NCBI RefSeq assembly: GCF_000429145.1
Contig: NZ_AUBH01000012.1
Location: 1 to 64,000 of the forward strand
Length of the DNA stretch: 64,000 nt
Source of the DNA: Aestuariibacter salexigens DSM 15300
GTDB taxonomy: Bacteria > Pseudomonadota > Gammaproteobacteria > Enterobacterales > Alteromonadaceae
Direction: 5' to 3'
In this document: positions 1 through 9,447 of the stretch, piece after piece
How positions within the stretch are numbered: position 1 is the stretch's first letter
Layout: each line of letters opens with the position of its first letter
Made by a program: the position numbers and the translations under genes
Notes under the pieces: generated by a model
The model's database searches: none
Told to the model about the DNA's origin: nothing
The model's input: the letters and a program-made list of their open reading frames with translations, nothing else

Positions 1-98
1 TATTTTTCAATCGACATCGCTGAAAACCGCTTCAAACGGGCTTTGCAGCCTTTTTGCACAGTTGGCAGTTTAGGGCCAGTGCGTTGAAGCGAGCGCGC

Positions 99-126
99 AT
101 TCTACAGACCTGGTTATCAACGTCAA
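99..126 (-). promoter_or_regulatory. Strong sigma-70 promoter of stable-RNA type, reading out of the left edge
   Basis: On the minus strand there is a -35 TTGACG (121-126), a 16-base spacer and a -10 TAGAAT (99-104), followed directly by a GC-rich discriminator starting GCGCGC. This arrangement is typical of growth-rate-controlled rRNA and tRNA promoters. No open reading frame lies between it and base 1, so about 90 bases of leader run off the window. It lies downstream of pssA on the same strand. That an rRNA or tRNA operon follows is inference. Confidence 0.5.
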
Positions 127-198
127 CAACAAAATCGCGCGTTAATGTTCGAACGGCTAATTTTCAACCAGATATGCTAAATATTCCGCATAACCGGG

Positions 199-999
199 CT
201 AGTTATGATGATCTTTGATGTCTTCTGGTTTCGAATTGTCGGCAAAATCAGCATCATCTTCTTCGTGATCGCCGACGACATGTTCAAGCGTTACTTTATC
301 TACGCTTCTAAATGTATTAATTGGGCCAGCACACGCATATAAAGCGAATACAACAAACAACACCAAAGCGGGTTCCGTCGCAACAACGACAAATACCAAC
401 ATAATGATAAGTAGCGCAACAAATGGCACCTTGCCGTGCCAGTTCACCTCTTTAAAGGAGTTGTATTTAAAGTTGCTCACCATCAGCAGACCCGCCAAGC
501 CGGTCACGATAGCAACGATGAGTCCATAATCACTGCCGTTAACGTCGTATTCTACGCCGACCCATACTAGCCCTGCCGTAACACCTGCAGCAGCGGGACT
601 TGCCAGGCCCTGAAAAAAGCGCTTATCCACTACCGCAATGTTGGTATTAAAGCGAGCCAGCCGCAATGCAGCACCAGCGACGTATATAAAGGCAGCCAAC
701 CAGCCGAGTTTGCCAAGTTCAGTGAGGCCCCAGTTGTAAGCGACCAGAGCAGGAGCGACACCAAAAGACACCATGTCTGCCATCGAGTCGTATTCCGCAC
801 CGAAGTCGCTTTGGGTATTGGTGATTCTGGCGACACGACCGTCCAAGCCATCAAATATCATCGCAACAAAAATCGCGACGGCTGCGGCTTCAAATCGACC
901 ATTCATGGAGGAAACAACGGCAAAAAAGCCGGAAAATAGTCCTGCGGTCGTCAAAAGGTTAGGTAATAGGTATATACCTTTGCGTTTCGGTTCGGTCAT
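199..999 (-). CDS. pssA: CDP-diacylglycerol--serine O-phosphatidyltransferase
   Basis: Membrane enzyme that condenses CDP-diacylglycerol with serine to give phosphatidylserine, the precursor of phosphatidylethanolamine. The 266-residue protein carries the full CDP-alcohol phosphatidyltransferase motif, with D50, D53, G54, A57, R58, G67, D71 and D75 in the expected spacing, followed by several hydrophobic segments. This is the small type II family and not the phospholipase-D-like PssA of E. coli. The C-terminal ~25 residues are acidic and polar (EEDDADF..) and probably cytoplasmic. It is divergent from the PrsT-like TPR gene, with about 170 bases between them. Substrate assignment among CDP-alcohol transferases is by overall resemblance. 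Confidence 0.9.
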   Translation of the reverse strand: MTEPKRKGIYLLPNLLTTAGLFSGFFAVVSSMNGRFEAAAVAIFVAMIFDGLDGRVARITNTQSDFGAEYDSMADMVSFGVAPALVAYNWGLTELGKLGWLAAFIYVAGAALRLARFNTNIAVVDKRFFQGLASPAAAGVTAGLVWVGVEYDVNGSDYGLIVAIVTGLAGLLMVSNFKYNSFKEVNWHGKVPFVALLIIMLVFVVVATEPALVLFVVFALYACAGPINTFRSVDKVTLEHVVGDHEEDDADFADNSKPEDIKDHHN

Positions 1000-1173
1000 A
1001 AATTGCCGTTCAACTTACTGCTTTAACTACGCTTAAGTGTATCATTTACTAATTTACGCGTCATGGCCAAAGCTCTATAGATGGACATTTCGTCATATAG
1101 TTTGAACTGATGCTTTTTCATCCTTTCGCAATTCGTTACACTCAGCCTCGTACATCGGACAGTAGTAGTAGAC

Positions 1174-3999
1174 ATGGTATTAGATGCAATTCGTATAATC
1201 ACGTTGTTCATAGCGTTGAGCCTTGCAGTTACGAGTTATGATTCAGAAGCTCAAGCGGCGGCTGAATATGAGCAGGCACTACAAAGCTTTTATAGTGGCA
1301 ACTTGGACATCACATACGAGCTATTGCAAATCGCATTGGAAAAGAACGATTCCCATCTCCCTTCCAAGATATTGATGGGACAAACTTTGCTGGCCAGAGG
1401 CGACACAAAAGATGCTGCCGATGAATTCGAAGAAGCCATTTCATATGGAGCTGACTTAAATCTCACGGTCATTCCGCTAGCCAAGGCTTACTTTCGCCTC
1501 AAACAATACGACGATTTATTATCATTAAGTGAAAATCAATTAGACAATATAAACCGTTATGAGCTGGCGCTTATCAAAGCCGATGCATATCAAAACCTTG
1601 GTAACACATCTGCTGCATTGACGTCTTATGAGCAGGCACTAGCACACAAGCCCAATGATGTTGCAGCCCTACTTCGTCTTTCTTCCTTTTACTTAATCAA
1701 TGAACAATACAGCAATAGTGAATCGCTGATAAAAAAAGCACTTGGTACTGACGAGAATAACGCCGACACTCTGCATGTAGCAGGACAACTTGCACAAGTT
1801 CAAGGCAATGCAGCACTGGCTAAGTCTTACCTCAAGCGCGCTATGAATATCAATCCACAGGATGTGGATATTAAAAGTTCGCTTGCTACAGTTCTTGTCA
1901 CAACAGGCGATTCGAGCAATGCTCTGAGGCTCATTGCCGACGTTCTTACATCAAAACCACAAGACTCTCTAACATTGCTTCTCAAAGCAAAATTGACCAA
2001 CGTTAATGAAGATGCGTCTGATGTCATCTCAACTGCGTTTGAACGAGTCGCCTTGAAACTCTCATTACCCAGAGGTGATATTGAAGCCAGCAACAAATTG
2101 GTGAACTTTGCCGATGCACTCATCGCGTTTTATGAAAAGAACTATGATGCCTCCGAGTCAAAACTACTCGCTTATTTGGATGAGGAACAGAATGATTTAG
2201 ACGCAGTAGGTATGTTGGCGACCACTTATCTGTTGCTGGACAAGGCCAACCAGGCAGAGCGGATTCTTGAGCGTCACGCCAGAGCAGTCAGTGAAGACTT
2301 AGAGCTTGGTCTCATCCTTTGCAAGCTTTATTTAAACGCGAATAAAGCATACAAGTGCGAGAGCATGCTGGATAAGCTTTCTCGGCAGTACGGTGATTCA
2401 GAGGGTTTGATATACACTCGTGTTTTATCTCTCAACAGCAGACAGCGTTTCGAAGAAGCGCTGCAGCTTTTTGAAAGCAAGTTTGCCGATGCTACAGATG
2501 AACATCTTCTGTTTACTGCAGTCGATTTGTACTTACAAAATGGTTTGCACGACAGAGCACTCAATAAAATTAACGTACTTTCTGAAAAGCAACCAGCATC
2601 ACTCACTATTGAACTGTTAAAATCCAATGTACTGATTGCTCTTGAGAGATATCAACAAGCCAGACCTATCGTTGATAACATATTGGCGCAAGATCCTAAC
2701 TCATCTGCGGCTCGCGAAAATCAAGCCAAAATTTTGTTTCATTTAGGCGAACTAGAAGAAGCTAGAGCAACAGCAAACGCTATTCTGAGTAACGAGCCTG
2801 GCAATATTGATATGCTAATTTTGCTGGGGCGGGTATTAGATACACAAGGAAATGTCGAGCAATCATTAAGGACACTTGAAAAAGCTCGAAACTTATCTCG
2901 CGATAACCCACTCCCTTCTGAGTTAATTGCAGACATATATATCCGGCAAAAAGAATATGACAAAGCCTTGGATGTGCTTGAGCGCCTGACGCGAGATTTC
3001 TTCCTGGTTCCGGAATATGTGTTAAGTAAAGCCGAGATACATCTAAAAAAGGGCGACAATAGAAAAGCGTCAAAACAATTAGCACTCCTATACGGTCTTT
3101 GGTCTGACCAAGAGAGTAAATTGCTTGAACTAAGTCGCCTGCAAATACAGGCTAATGATATAACCAATGCACTACGATCTTTGGAAAAAGCAGTAGAGCT
3201 TGAACCTGAAAGTGTTGACTCAAAGCTAGAGATGGTGCGTTTATATTTGTTAAGAGGCGACGTTCAAGAGGCTAAATCAATATCAGACTCTCTAATGGCC
3301 ACAGAGCCCCGCAATAAATATGTACAAATTGCAGCCGGCGACATTGAATTTGAAAAAAACAATTTAAAACAAGCGCATAAATATTATCTACGAGCATTGC
3401 GGCTTGATTCCGACTTCCAACTTGCTGCTGAAAAACTGTATCACGTTGCACAAATGGGAGTTGGTACCGATGTATTTATGTCCGAAATGAAAGCATACCT
3501 AAGGAGCACACCAAACGCCCATTTTCAAAGAAGGTTACTGGCTGATTTCCTGATGGACTCAGAGCGTTTTGATGAAGCGTTAAGCAACTATGAGCGTCTT
3601 GTCGATGTCCCCGATATTGATGAGAAAGAATCAATATTTACCAGGCTAGCACTGTTAGTGCTCGATAAAGATAACGTGTTAGCAATGCAATATGTTGAGC
3701 GAGCTCTTGATATAGAAAACCAGTCAGCCTCCATCATAGACACCAAAGGATGGGTACTTGCAAAGCAGGGCAAATTCAACGAAGCGCTGACATTTTTACG
3801 GCAAGCCTTTGCAATGGACTCCGGTGACCCGTCCATCCGCTATCATCTTGCATACACACTGGATAAGTTGGGACGTAATGCGGAAGCAAAAATCGAAATT
3901 GCCGCAGCATTAGCATCTGGTCAAGAGTTTTTGGGGCGACAGGATGCCAAAGCATTGCAATTGTCGCTGGATAGTTCAACTGCCAACACTGGCACATAA
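1174..3999 (+). CDS. PrsT-type TPR protein of PEP-CTERM/exosortase systems
   Basis: The 941-residue protein is built almost entirely of tetratricopeptide-like helical repeats (many A-x-x-x-Y/L and L-x-P-x-D/N patterns). Its N-terminal block, with PSKILMGQTLLARGD, the EAISYGAD region and LAKAYF, closely resembles the putative PEP-CTERM system TPR-repeat lipoprotein family PrsT, which is also of this length. The N-terminus (residues 8-28) is hydrophobic and ends in an AQA-A type signal peptidase I site; no lipobox cysteine is visible, unlike typical PrsT. The role in family members is unknown but tied to exosortase-dependent surface or EPS systems. No exosortase or EPS gene is adjacent. A bidirectional terminator follows. 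General TPR function is secure; the PrsT assignment is by resemblance. Confidence 0.72.
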   Translation: MVLDAIRIITLFIALSLAVTSYDSEAQAAAEYEQALQSFYSGNLDITYELLQIALEKNDSHLPSKILMGQTLLARGDTKDAADEFEEAISYGADLNLTVIPLAKAYFRLKQYDDLLSLSENQLDNINRYELALIKADAYQNLGNTSAALTSYEQALAHKPNDVAALLRLSSFYLINEQYSNSESLIKKALGTDENNADTLHVAGQLAQVQGNAALAKSYLKRAMNINPQDVDIKSSLATVLVTTGDSSNALRLIADVLTSKPQDSLTLLLKAKLTNVNEDASDVISTAFERVALKLSLPRGDIEASNKLVNFADALIAFYEKNYDASESKLLAYLDEEQNDLDAVGMLATTYLLLDKANQAERILERHARAVSEDLELGLILCKLYLNANKAYKCESMLDKLSRQYGDSEGLIYTRVLSLNSRQRFEEALQLFESKFADATDEHLLFTAVDLYLQNGLHDRALNKINVLSEKQPASLTIELLKSNVLIALERYQQARPIVDNILAQDPNSSAARENQAKILFHLGELEEARATANAILSNEPGNIDMLILLGRVLDTQGNVEQSLRTLEKARNLSRDNPLPSELIADIYIRQKEYDKALDVLERLTRDFFLVPEYVLSKAEIHLKKGDNRKASKQLALLYGLWSDQESKLLELSRLQIQANDITNALRSLEKAVELEPESVDSKLEMVRLYLLRGDVQEAKSISDSLMATEPRNKYVQIAAGDIEFEKNNLKQAHKYYLRALRLDSDFQLAAEKLYHVAQMGVGTDVFMSEMKAYLRSTPNAHFQRRLLADFLMDSERFDEALSNYERLVDVPDIDEKESIFTRLALLVLDKDNVLAMQYVERALDIENQSASIIDTKGWVLAKQGKFNEALTFLRQAFAMDSGDPSIRYHLAYTLDKLGRNAEAKIEIAAALASGQEFLGRQDAKALQLSLDSSTANTGT

Positions 4000-4006
4000 A
4001 ACAAAG

Positions 4007-4034
4007 AAGAGCCGGGAGTAAGCCCGGCTCTTTT
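4007..4034. terminator. Bidirectional rho-independent terminator
   Basis: Perfect 10-bp stem AAGAGCCGGG / CCCGGCTCTT around a 6-base loop, flanked by TTTT on the plus strand and by an A-rich run that reads as T on the minus strand. It sits between the convergent PrsT-like gene and clpB and can serve both. Confidence 0.9.
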
Positions 4035-4039
4035 GTCGT

Positions 4040-6610
4040 TTAAAGAATTGTCATCTCGGTGCCATCGACATCAATTCTCACGGTACTCTCAGGCTCTATC
4101 TCACCAGACAATAGCTTCTGTGCCAGTGGGTTTTCAATCTCAACCTGAATCGCTCGCTTCAGTGGTCTTGCTCCAAACACGGGGTCAAACCCTGCTTCTG
4201 CCAGCTTATCCAACGCGGCGCCAGACAGCTCAAGTCGGTAGCCTTTATCAGCTAAACGTGCACGCAGTGACGCTAGTTGGATCTTCGCAATCGATTTGAT
4301 TTGCTCTTTACCCAGTGGGTGGAATACCACAATGTCATCAACACGGTTGATAAATTCAGGTCTGAAGTGCTGGCCTACAACACTCATCACCATTGACTTC
4401 ATTTCCTGATACTGACTCTCTTCGTGCTTATCCTGAATGATGTCCGAACCCAGGTTACTGGTCATAATCACGACCGTATTTTTAAAGTCGACCGTGCGAC
4501 CCTGTCCGTCAGTCAAACGACCGTCATCTAACACCTGCAGCAGGATATTGAACACATCAGGATGGGCCTTCTCCACCTCGTCAAGCAGGATCACCGAATA
4601 TGGTTTACGACGCACCGCTTCAGTGAGGTAGCCCCCCTCTTCGTATCCCACATAGCCTGGAGGCGCACCAACCAGTCGGGCTACGGAATGCTTTTCCATA
4701 AACTCAGACATATCGATGCGAACCATGGCATCTTCTGTGTCGAACATGAACCCAGCCAGTGCTTTACATAGCTCGGTCTTACCCACACCGGTTGGGCCAA
4801 GGAACAGGAACGAACCAATCGGACGATTCGGATCTGCCAGGCCGGCACGTGAGCGACGGATAGCATTGGATACTGCATTTACCGCTTCTTCCTGTCCCAC
4901 CACGCGTTTATGTAGAACCTCTTCCATACGCAGGAGTTTTTCTTTCTCTCCTTCCAGCATTTTGGCGACTGGGATACCCGTCCAGCGGGACAGCACATAC
5001 GCAATTTCTGCATCCGTCACTTTATTTTTAACCAGCTGCATCTCTTTGCCTTCCGCCGCGCTGGCTTTTTCCAGCATCTGCTCAAGCTCAGGAATGCGTC
5101 CGTATTGCAGCTCTGACATGCGGCTGAGATCTGAGGCACGACGCGCTATTTCAAGATCCAGCTTTGCCTGTTCGAGCTCAGATTTAATATGCTGCGTCCC
5201 CTGCATGGTCTGCTTTTCATCCAGCCAGACTTTTTCGAGCTCTGAATACTTACTTTCCAGCTGCTCTCGCTCCAACTCGATGTTGGATAAGCGTTTGAAA
5301 CTTGCTTCGTCGGTCTCTTTAGCCAGAGCCTGCTCTTCGAGCTTTAACTGAATGATACGGCGCTCAAGACGATCCATTTCTTCAGGCTTACTGTCGATTT
5401 GCAGACGGATACTGGATGCCGCCTCATCAATCAAATCGATAGCTTTGTCAGGCAACTGTCTGTCGCTAATATAACGATGGGACAAGGATGCAGCTGCGAC
5501 AATAGCCGGGTCGGTGATATCTACCGAGTGATGCAATTCATAGCGCTCTTTGAGGCCGCGCAAAATCGCAATGGTGTCCTCGACACTAGGTTCATCCACC
5601 AGGACTTTCTGGAAGCGCCGCTCCAAGGCCGCATCCTTCTCAATATATTGACGGTACTCGTCAAGCGTCGTCGCACCCACACAGTGCAATTCACCGCGCG
5701 CCAAAGCGGGCTTGAGCATATTGCCGGCATCCATTGCTCCCTCGCCTTTACCAGCACCCACCATAGTATGAAGCTCATCTACAAACAGGATGACGCGGCC
5801 CTCTTCTTTGGCTAGTTCTGTCAAAACGGCCTTGAGCCGCTCTTCAAATTCGCCACGATACTTGGCGCCGGCCACCAGCGCGCCCATGTCCAAGGACAGC
5901 ACACGCTTATTTTTCAATCCTTCCGGCACTTCACCATTAATAATGCGCTGCGCAAGCCCCTCAACGATAGCCGTTTTACCTACACCGGGTTCACCGATGA
6001 GTACCGGGTTGTTTTTGGTTCTGCGCTGCAACACCTGGATAGTGCGGCGGATCTCCTCGTCACGACCAATGACTGGATCAAGTTTGCCCTGTTCCGCTCG
6101 TTCTGTAAGGTCAGTGGTATATTTTTCTAACGCCTGACGAACGTCCTCAGCGTTAGGATCGGTGACTTTCTGCCCGCCCCGCAGTTGATCGATGGCTTTC
6201 TCGATACTGGCTTGGGTGGCGCCTACCTGTTTGAGGATGTCACCTAACTTACCTTTATCTTCCATCGCAGCCAGGACAAAGATTTCTGATGTGATGTACT
6301 CGTCCTTGCGTTTTTGCGCGATCTTGTCGCACAAATTAAGCAGCACGACGCTATCTTTGCCGAGTTGTACGTCACCGCCAACCCCTTCCACCCGAGGCAG
6401 TCGCTCAATGGCTTCAGCCAGGGCTGAGCGTAACGAATTAACATTCACGCCCGCGGCATCAAAAAGTGGACGCACTGAACCGCCCTGCTGGTTGAGCATC
6501 GCAGACATCAAATGCACAGGCTCGATAAACTGATGGTCCCGACCGAGTGCCAGAGATTGCGCATCTGAAATCGCAATCTGAAATTTACTTGTGAATCTGT
6601 CTAAACGCAT
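4040..6610 (-). CDS. clpB: ATP-dependent disaggregase ClpB
   Basis: Hsp100 chaperone that threads aggregated proteins through a hexameric pore together with DnaK. At 856 residues it matches E. coli ClpB (857). Order: N-terminal Clp repeat domain (1-145), first AAA domain with Walker A GEPGVGKT near residue 205, the long coiled-coil middle domain (about 410-520, rich in E/K/L heptads), second AAA domain with GPTGVGKT near 605, and the C-terminal D2-small domain. There is no ClpP-binding IGF loop expected in this family. It is last in the rluD-pgeF-clpB order but has its own heat-shock promoter just upstream. The start codon ATG at 6610 gives the usual MRLDRFT N-terminus. Confidence 0.98.
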   Translation of the reverse strand: MRLDRFTSKFQIAISDAQSLALGRDHQFIEPVHLMSAMLNQQGGSVRPLFDAAGVNVNSLRSALAEAIERLPRVEGVGGDVQLGKDSVVLLNLCDKIAQKRKDEYITSEIFVLAAMEDKGKLGDILKQVGATQASIEKAIDQLRGGQKVTDPNAEDVRQALEKYTTDLTERAEQGKLDPVIGRDEEIRRTIQVLQRRTKNNPVLIGEPGVGKTAIVEGLAQRIINGEVPEGLKNKRVLSLDMGALVAGAKYRGEFEERLKAVLTELAKEEGRVILFVDELHTMVGAGKGEGAMDAGNMLKPALARGELHCVGATTLDEYRQYIEKDAALERRFQKVLVDEPSVEDTIAILRGLKERYELHHSVDITDPAIVAAASLSHRYISDRQLPDKAIDLIDEAASSIRLQIDSKPEEMDRLERRIIQLKLEEQALAKETDEASFKRLSNIELEREQLESKYSELEKVWLDEKQTMQGTQHIKSELEQAKLDLEIARRASDLSRMSELQYGRIPELEQMLEKASAAEGKEMQLVKNKVTDAEIAYVLSRWTGIPVAKMLEGEKEKLLRMEEVLHKRVVGQEEAVNAVSNAIRRSRAGLADPNRPIGSFLFLGPTGVGKTELCKALAGFMFDTEDAMVRIDMSEFMEKHSVARLVGAPPGYVGYEEGGYLTEAVRRKPYSVILLDEVEKAHPDVFNILLQVLDDGRLTDGQGRTVDFKNTVVIMTSNLGSDIIQDKHEESQYQEMKSMVMSVVGQHFRPEFINRVDDIVVFHPLGKEQIKSIAKIQLASLRARLADKGYRLELSGAALDKLAEAGFDPVFGARPLKRAIQVEIENPLAQKLLSGEIEPESTVRIDVDGTEMTIL

Positions 6611-6643
6611 AGATTTTCACTCACTACTTATCATTACGTTTAG

Positions 6644-6672
6644 TTATGGTAGCTAGTTGTTCGACTTTCAAG
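6644..6672 (-). promoter_or_regulatory. Sigma-32 heat-shock promoter of clpB
   Basis: On the minus strand a -35 CTTGAAA (6666-6672) is followed after 15 bases by a -10 ACCATAA (6644-6650), close to the sigma-32 consensus CTTGAAA and CCCATNT. The expected start lies about 25 bases upstream of the clpB ATG. Confidence 0.7.
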
Positions 6673-6740
6673 CTATTCCAGTAGAAATAACAATCGAATA
6701 TTGAGAGAGATCAAAAGACAAACATTATAGATTAGTTTAT

Positions 6741-7481
6741 CTAATCCATAAGAATAACTGTAACCATGCGCCCTGTAGGGGTTTCAGCGTGGTGAGTCGC
6801 GCGTCGATGAGAGAAAAATTTATCTTCTTGCGCGTAAGTGCAACCTTGATATGAATAAACATCGGTGACACCACAGGCCTCCAGTTTGACTCGCGCTGCG
6901 GCGTGTAAATCCATTAAATACTTGTCATTTTGTTGTCTGGCGACAAATGCGTGCGAACAGTCCTGAAAATGACGTAAGACATCGCTACCCACTTCAAAAT
7001 GTTCAGCGCCAATGCAGGGGCCGAGCCACGCCAATAGTGATGACGGCGCAACGGGCAAGCTCGCGACAGTGTTTTTAATCACCCCATAAGCCAGTCCTCG
7101 CCAGCCTGCATGAACCGCCGCGACAACTTTGCCGGATTTGTCACAGAGCAAGACCGGCAAACAATCTGCTGTCATCACGGAACAGCCAACTCGCCTGCAC
7201 TGCGTATAAGATGCATCGGCCTTAGCAGGTGAAGTATTGATATTTTCAAGCTTTACGCACTCAGTCCCGTGTACCTGTTCAAGCCAGTTTATTTCTGATG
7301 AATGTGGAAGCAGTGAACGATTGTATGCCACAGTGCTTGGATCATCACCAACGTGGTGGCCCAGATTAAACGTGGCATAACGTCCCGTGCTAGCACCACC
7401 AGCCCGCGTTGTGCTGTATGCGACAATATTGTCAGGTGCGGGCCAGTTGGGTGTAATGAGAGTTAGCGAAGATTGCATCAA
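6741..7481 (-). CDS. pgeF: Multicopper-polyphenol-oxidase-fold purine nucleoside phosphorylase/cyclo-peptide editing protein PgeF (YfiH)
   Basis: Cytoplasmic protein of the YfiH/DUF152 family. E. coli family work assigns peptidoglycan-editing (removal of mis-incorporated L-Ser muropeptides), and other members act as purine nucleoside phosphorylases. The conserved metal/active-site segments are present: TADCLPVLL, VHAGWRG and the GPCIG motif with downstream HFEVG. The 246-residue length is normal. The start overlaps the rluD stop by 4 bases, so the two are translationally coupled. A tandem ATG at 7478 is an alternative start. Confidence 0.92.
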   Translation of the reverse strand: MMQSSLTLITPNWPAPDNIVAYSTTRAGGASTGRYATFNLGHHVGDDPSTVAYNRSLLPHSSEINWLEQVHGTECVKLENINTSPAKADASYTQCRRVGCSVMTADCLPVLLCDKSGKVVAAVHAGWRGLAYGVIKNTVASLPVAPSSLLAWLGPCIGAEHFEVGSDVLRHFQDCSHAFVARQQNDKYLMDLHAAARVKLEACGVTDVYSYQGCTYAQEDKFFSHRRATHHAETPTGRMVTVILMD

Positions 7482-8461
7482 TCAATAAGATCAGGGAATT
7501 GCGCTTTATCTTCACGCAATACATCAAGCAAATGAGTGAAGTCGTCTGGTAACGGCGCTTGCCAGGTCATGCGCTCTTTGCTTACTGGATGGTCCAAAGA
7601 CAACTGAATAGCATGCAGGGCCTGACGCTTAAAACCGCGAAGCGCCGCAACAAACTCAGGGCCAGCCTTTTTAGGTAAACGCGGGCGCCCGCCATACTGA
7701 ATGTCACCTACCAGAGGATGTTTCAAATGCGCCATGTGTACCCGGATCTGGTGCGTACGCCCGGTTTCCAGTTTGAGCCTTAGGTATGTATGCTGGCGAA
7801 ATTTTTCGATCACACGAAAATGCGTCACGGCAGGCTTACCGGTTTCTCTGACCGCCATATTTGTGCGCTTGGTTGCGTGACGACCAATGGGTTCATCAAC
7901 AATTCCTCCGGCAACCATGGTGCCATACACCACGGCTTCATATTCACGGCTCATTGAACGCGCCTGCAATTGCTCAACCAAATGCGTTTGCGCAGTTAAG
8001 GTTTTGGCAATCACCATTAGCCCAGTAGTATCTTTATCCAAACGGTGCACGATACCTGCGCGCGGCACTTTATCGATATCAGGAGTGTGTGCAAGGAGTG
8101 CATTTAGAATCGTCCCGTCAGCATTTCCTGCACCGGGATGAACGACCAGATCGGCTGGCTTGTTTATCACCAGTATGTGCTCATCCTCAAATACGATATT
8201 CAATTCAATGGGCTGCGCCGTGTGCCCTACCTGGACCGTTACCGCAGCCTCGATGCTTACGTTCTCGCCGCCTATTAATTTCTGACGCGGAACAGACACC
8301 ACTTCACCGTCAACCATGACATTGTCAGCGAGGATCCATTCTTTTAATCGAGAACGCGAATAATCAGGGAACATTTCGGCTAAACATTGATCCAACCGTT
8401 TGTTGAATAAATGCTCAGGTACAACAGCGTTTAAGGATATTTGTTGGTTTTCAGTGGTCAT
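7478..8461 (-). CDS. rluD: 23S rRNA pseudouridine(1911/1915/1917) synthase
   Basis: Isomerises three uridines in helix 69 of 23S rRNA and is important for ribosome assembly and termination. The 327-residue protein has an N-terminal S4 RNA-binding domain (about 15-80) and an RluA-family catalytic domain with the motif HRLDKDTTGLMV that contains the catalytic aspartate. The later KLETGRTHQIRVHMAHLKHP segment is diagnostic of the family. It is divergent from bamD with 191 bases between them, and overlaps pgeF downstream; this neighbourhood is conserved in enterobacteria and vibrios. Confidence 0.97.
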   Translation of the reverse strand: MTTENQQISLNAVVPEHLFNKRLDQCLAEMFPDYSRSRLKEWILADNVMVDGEVVSVPRQKLIGGENVSIEAAVTVQVGHTAQPIELNIVFEDEHILVINKPADLVVHPGAGNADGTILNALLAHTPDIDKVPRAGIVHRLDKDTTGLMVIAKTLTAQTHLVEQLQARSMSREYEAVVYGTMVAGGIVDEPIGRHATKRTNMAVRETGKPAVTHFRVIEKFRQHTYLRLKLETGRTHQIRVHMAHLKHPLVGDIQYGGRPRLPKKAGPEFVAALRGFKRQALHAIQLSLDHPVSKERMTWQAPLPDDFTHLLDVLREDKAQFPDLID

Positions 8462-8652
8462 GGCATTGTGATTTGAAATTCATTCATCCAGTATACCAAC
8501 TCTTTAGCACTGAAGCTGCATCCCGTTTACAAAGTAAAACCCTGTGCAAGCCTTTACAGGCTGCGATAGAATGTTGCGCAAATAATGAGATGAACGCGTT
8601 GCACATAATTCGCAAGCTTAATCACAACTTACTAGAAGAAGTCAGTTACTAC

Positions 8653-9420
8653 ATGAAAAAAACAATGCTGAGAATGACATACCTGTCGGCCCTGAGCGTG
8701 GCACTTTTGACGGGATGTTCTTCATCTGTAGAAGAAGATGAATTAATTGCGGCAAACAGAGGGGCGCAGGCCCTTTATGAAGACGCCAAGCAAAGCCTGG
8801 AAGTTGGCAATTTTGGTGCAGCAGCGAATATTCTAAGCCAGTTAGACTCCCGTTATCCATTTGGTCCTCTGTCTCATCAGATCCAACTAGATTTGATTTA
8901 CGCCTATTACAAAACAGGCAATACCGAACAGACACTGGCCACGATAGACCGGTTTATCAGATTGAACCCGAACCATTCAGACGTTGACTATGCGCAGTAC
9001 ATGCGCGGCCTGACCAACATGGAAGCCGATGACAATCTGTTTCAAGACTTATTTGGTATAGACCGTTCAGATAGAGATCCAAGTAAAACGCGCGAGGCAT
9101 TTGCAGATTTTCGTACTCTGATTGAAAAATATCCAGACAGTAAATATGCGCCGGATGCGCGCAAACGTATGGTGTTTATCAAAAATCGTCTGGCCGATTA
9201 TGAGATTGCGATTGCAAGGTTCTACATGCGTCGTCAGGCTTACGTGGCGGCGGCCAATCGCGGGCGTTACGTATTAGAAAATTATCCTGACTCAAGCGCC
9301 GTACAAAATGCACTTGAAATTATGGTGGAATGTTACGACCAGCTGAATTTGCAGGAACTGAAGGACAACGCCATGAAAACGCTAAAGCTGAATTTTCCGA
9401 ATAGCGATTTCATTAGTTAA
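8653..9420 (+). CDS. bamD: Outer membrane assembly lipoprotein BamD
   Basis: Essential lipoprotein of the BAM complex that inserts beta-barrel proteins into the outer membrane. The frame is open from 8473, but the ATG at 8653 starts a clean lipoprotein signal peptide with lipobox LLTGC and acylated Cys22; the preceding 60 codons look like non-coding leader. The mature part has the five TPR-like motifs of BamD, including SQLDSRYPFGPLSHQ and YAQYMRGL. The resulting 255 residues agree with the family (E. coli 245). It ends at a strong terminator shared with the convergent chrR-type gene. Confidence 0.95.
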   Translation: MKKTMLRMTYLSALSVALLTGCSSSVEEDELIAANRGAQALYEDAKQSLEVGNFGAAANILSQLDSRYPFGPLSHQIQLDLIYAYYKTGNTEQTLATIDRFIRLNPNHSDVDYAQYMRGLTNMEADDNLFQDLFGIDRSDRDPSKTREAFADFRTLIEKYPDSKYAPDARKRMVFIKNRLADYEIAIARFYMRRQAYVAAANRGRYVLENYPDSSAVQNALEIMVECYDQLNLQELKDNAMKTLKLNFPNSDFIS

Positions 9421-9421
9421 T

Positions 9422-9447
9422 AAAAAAGCGCCTCTCGGCGCTTTTTT
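9422..9447. terminator. Bidirectional rho-independent terminator
   Basis: Perfect 11-bp stem AAAAAAGCGCC / GGCGCTTTTTT with a TCTC loop, so each strand has a GC-rich hairpin followed by six T. It lies between convergent bamD and the anti-sigma gene and reaches into the latter's stop codon. Confidence 0.92.

Noticed and set aside
39-55. Hairpin GGCT/AGCC followed by TTTTT on the plus strand
   Set aside because: The stem is only 4 bp and there is no plus-strand gene before it; it lies within the leader of the outward promoter.
4716-5351. Long open frame of 211 codons opposite clpB
   Set aside because: Serine- and arginine-rich shadow of the clpB codons, with no ribosome site or family resemblance. 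Other long frames opposite clpB, sufBD and rseB were dropped for the same reason.
8473-8652. 60-codon N-terminal extension of BamD
   Set aside because: It precedes a perfect lipoprotein signal peptide, and its composition is not protein-like.
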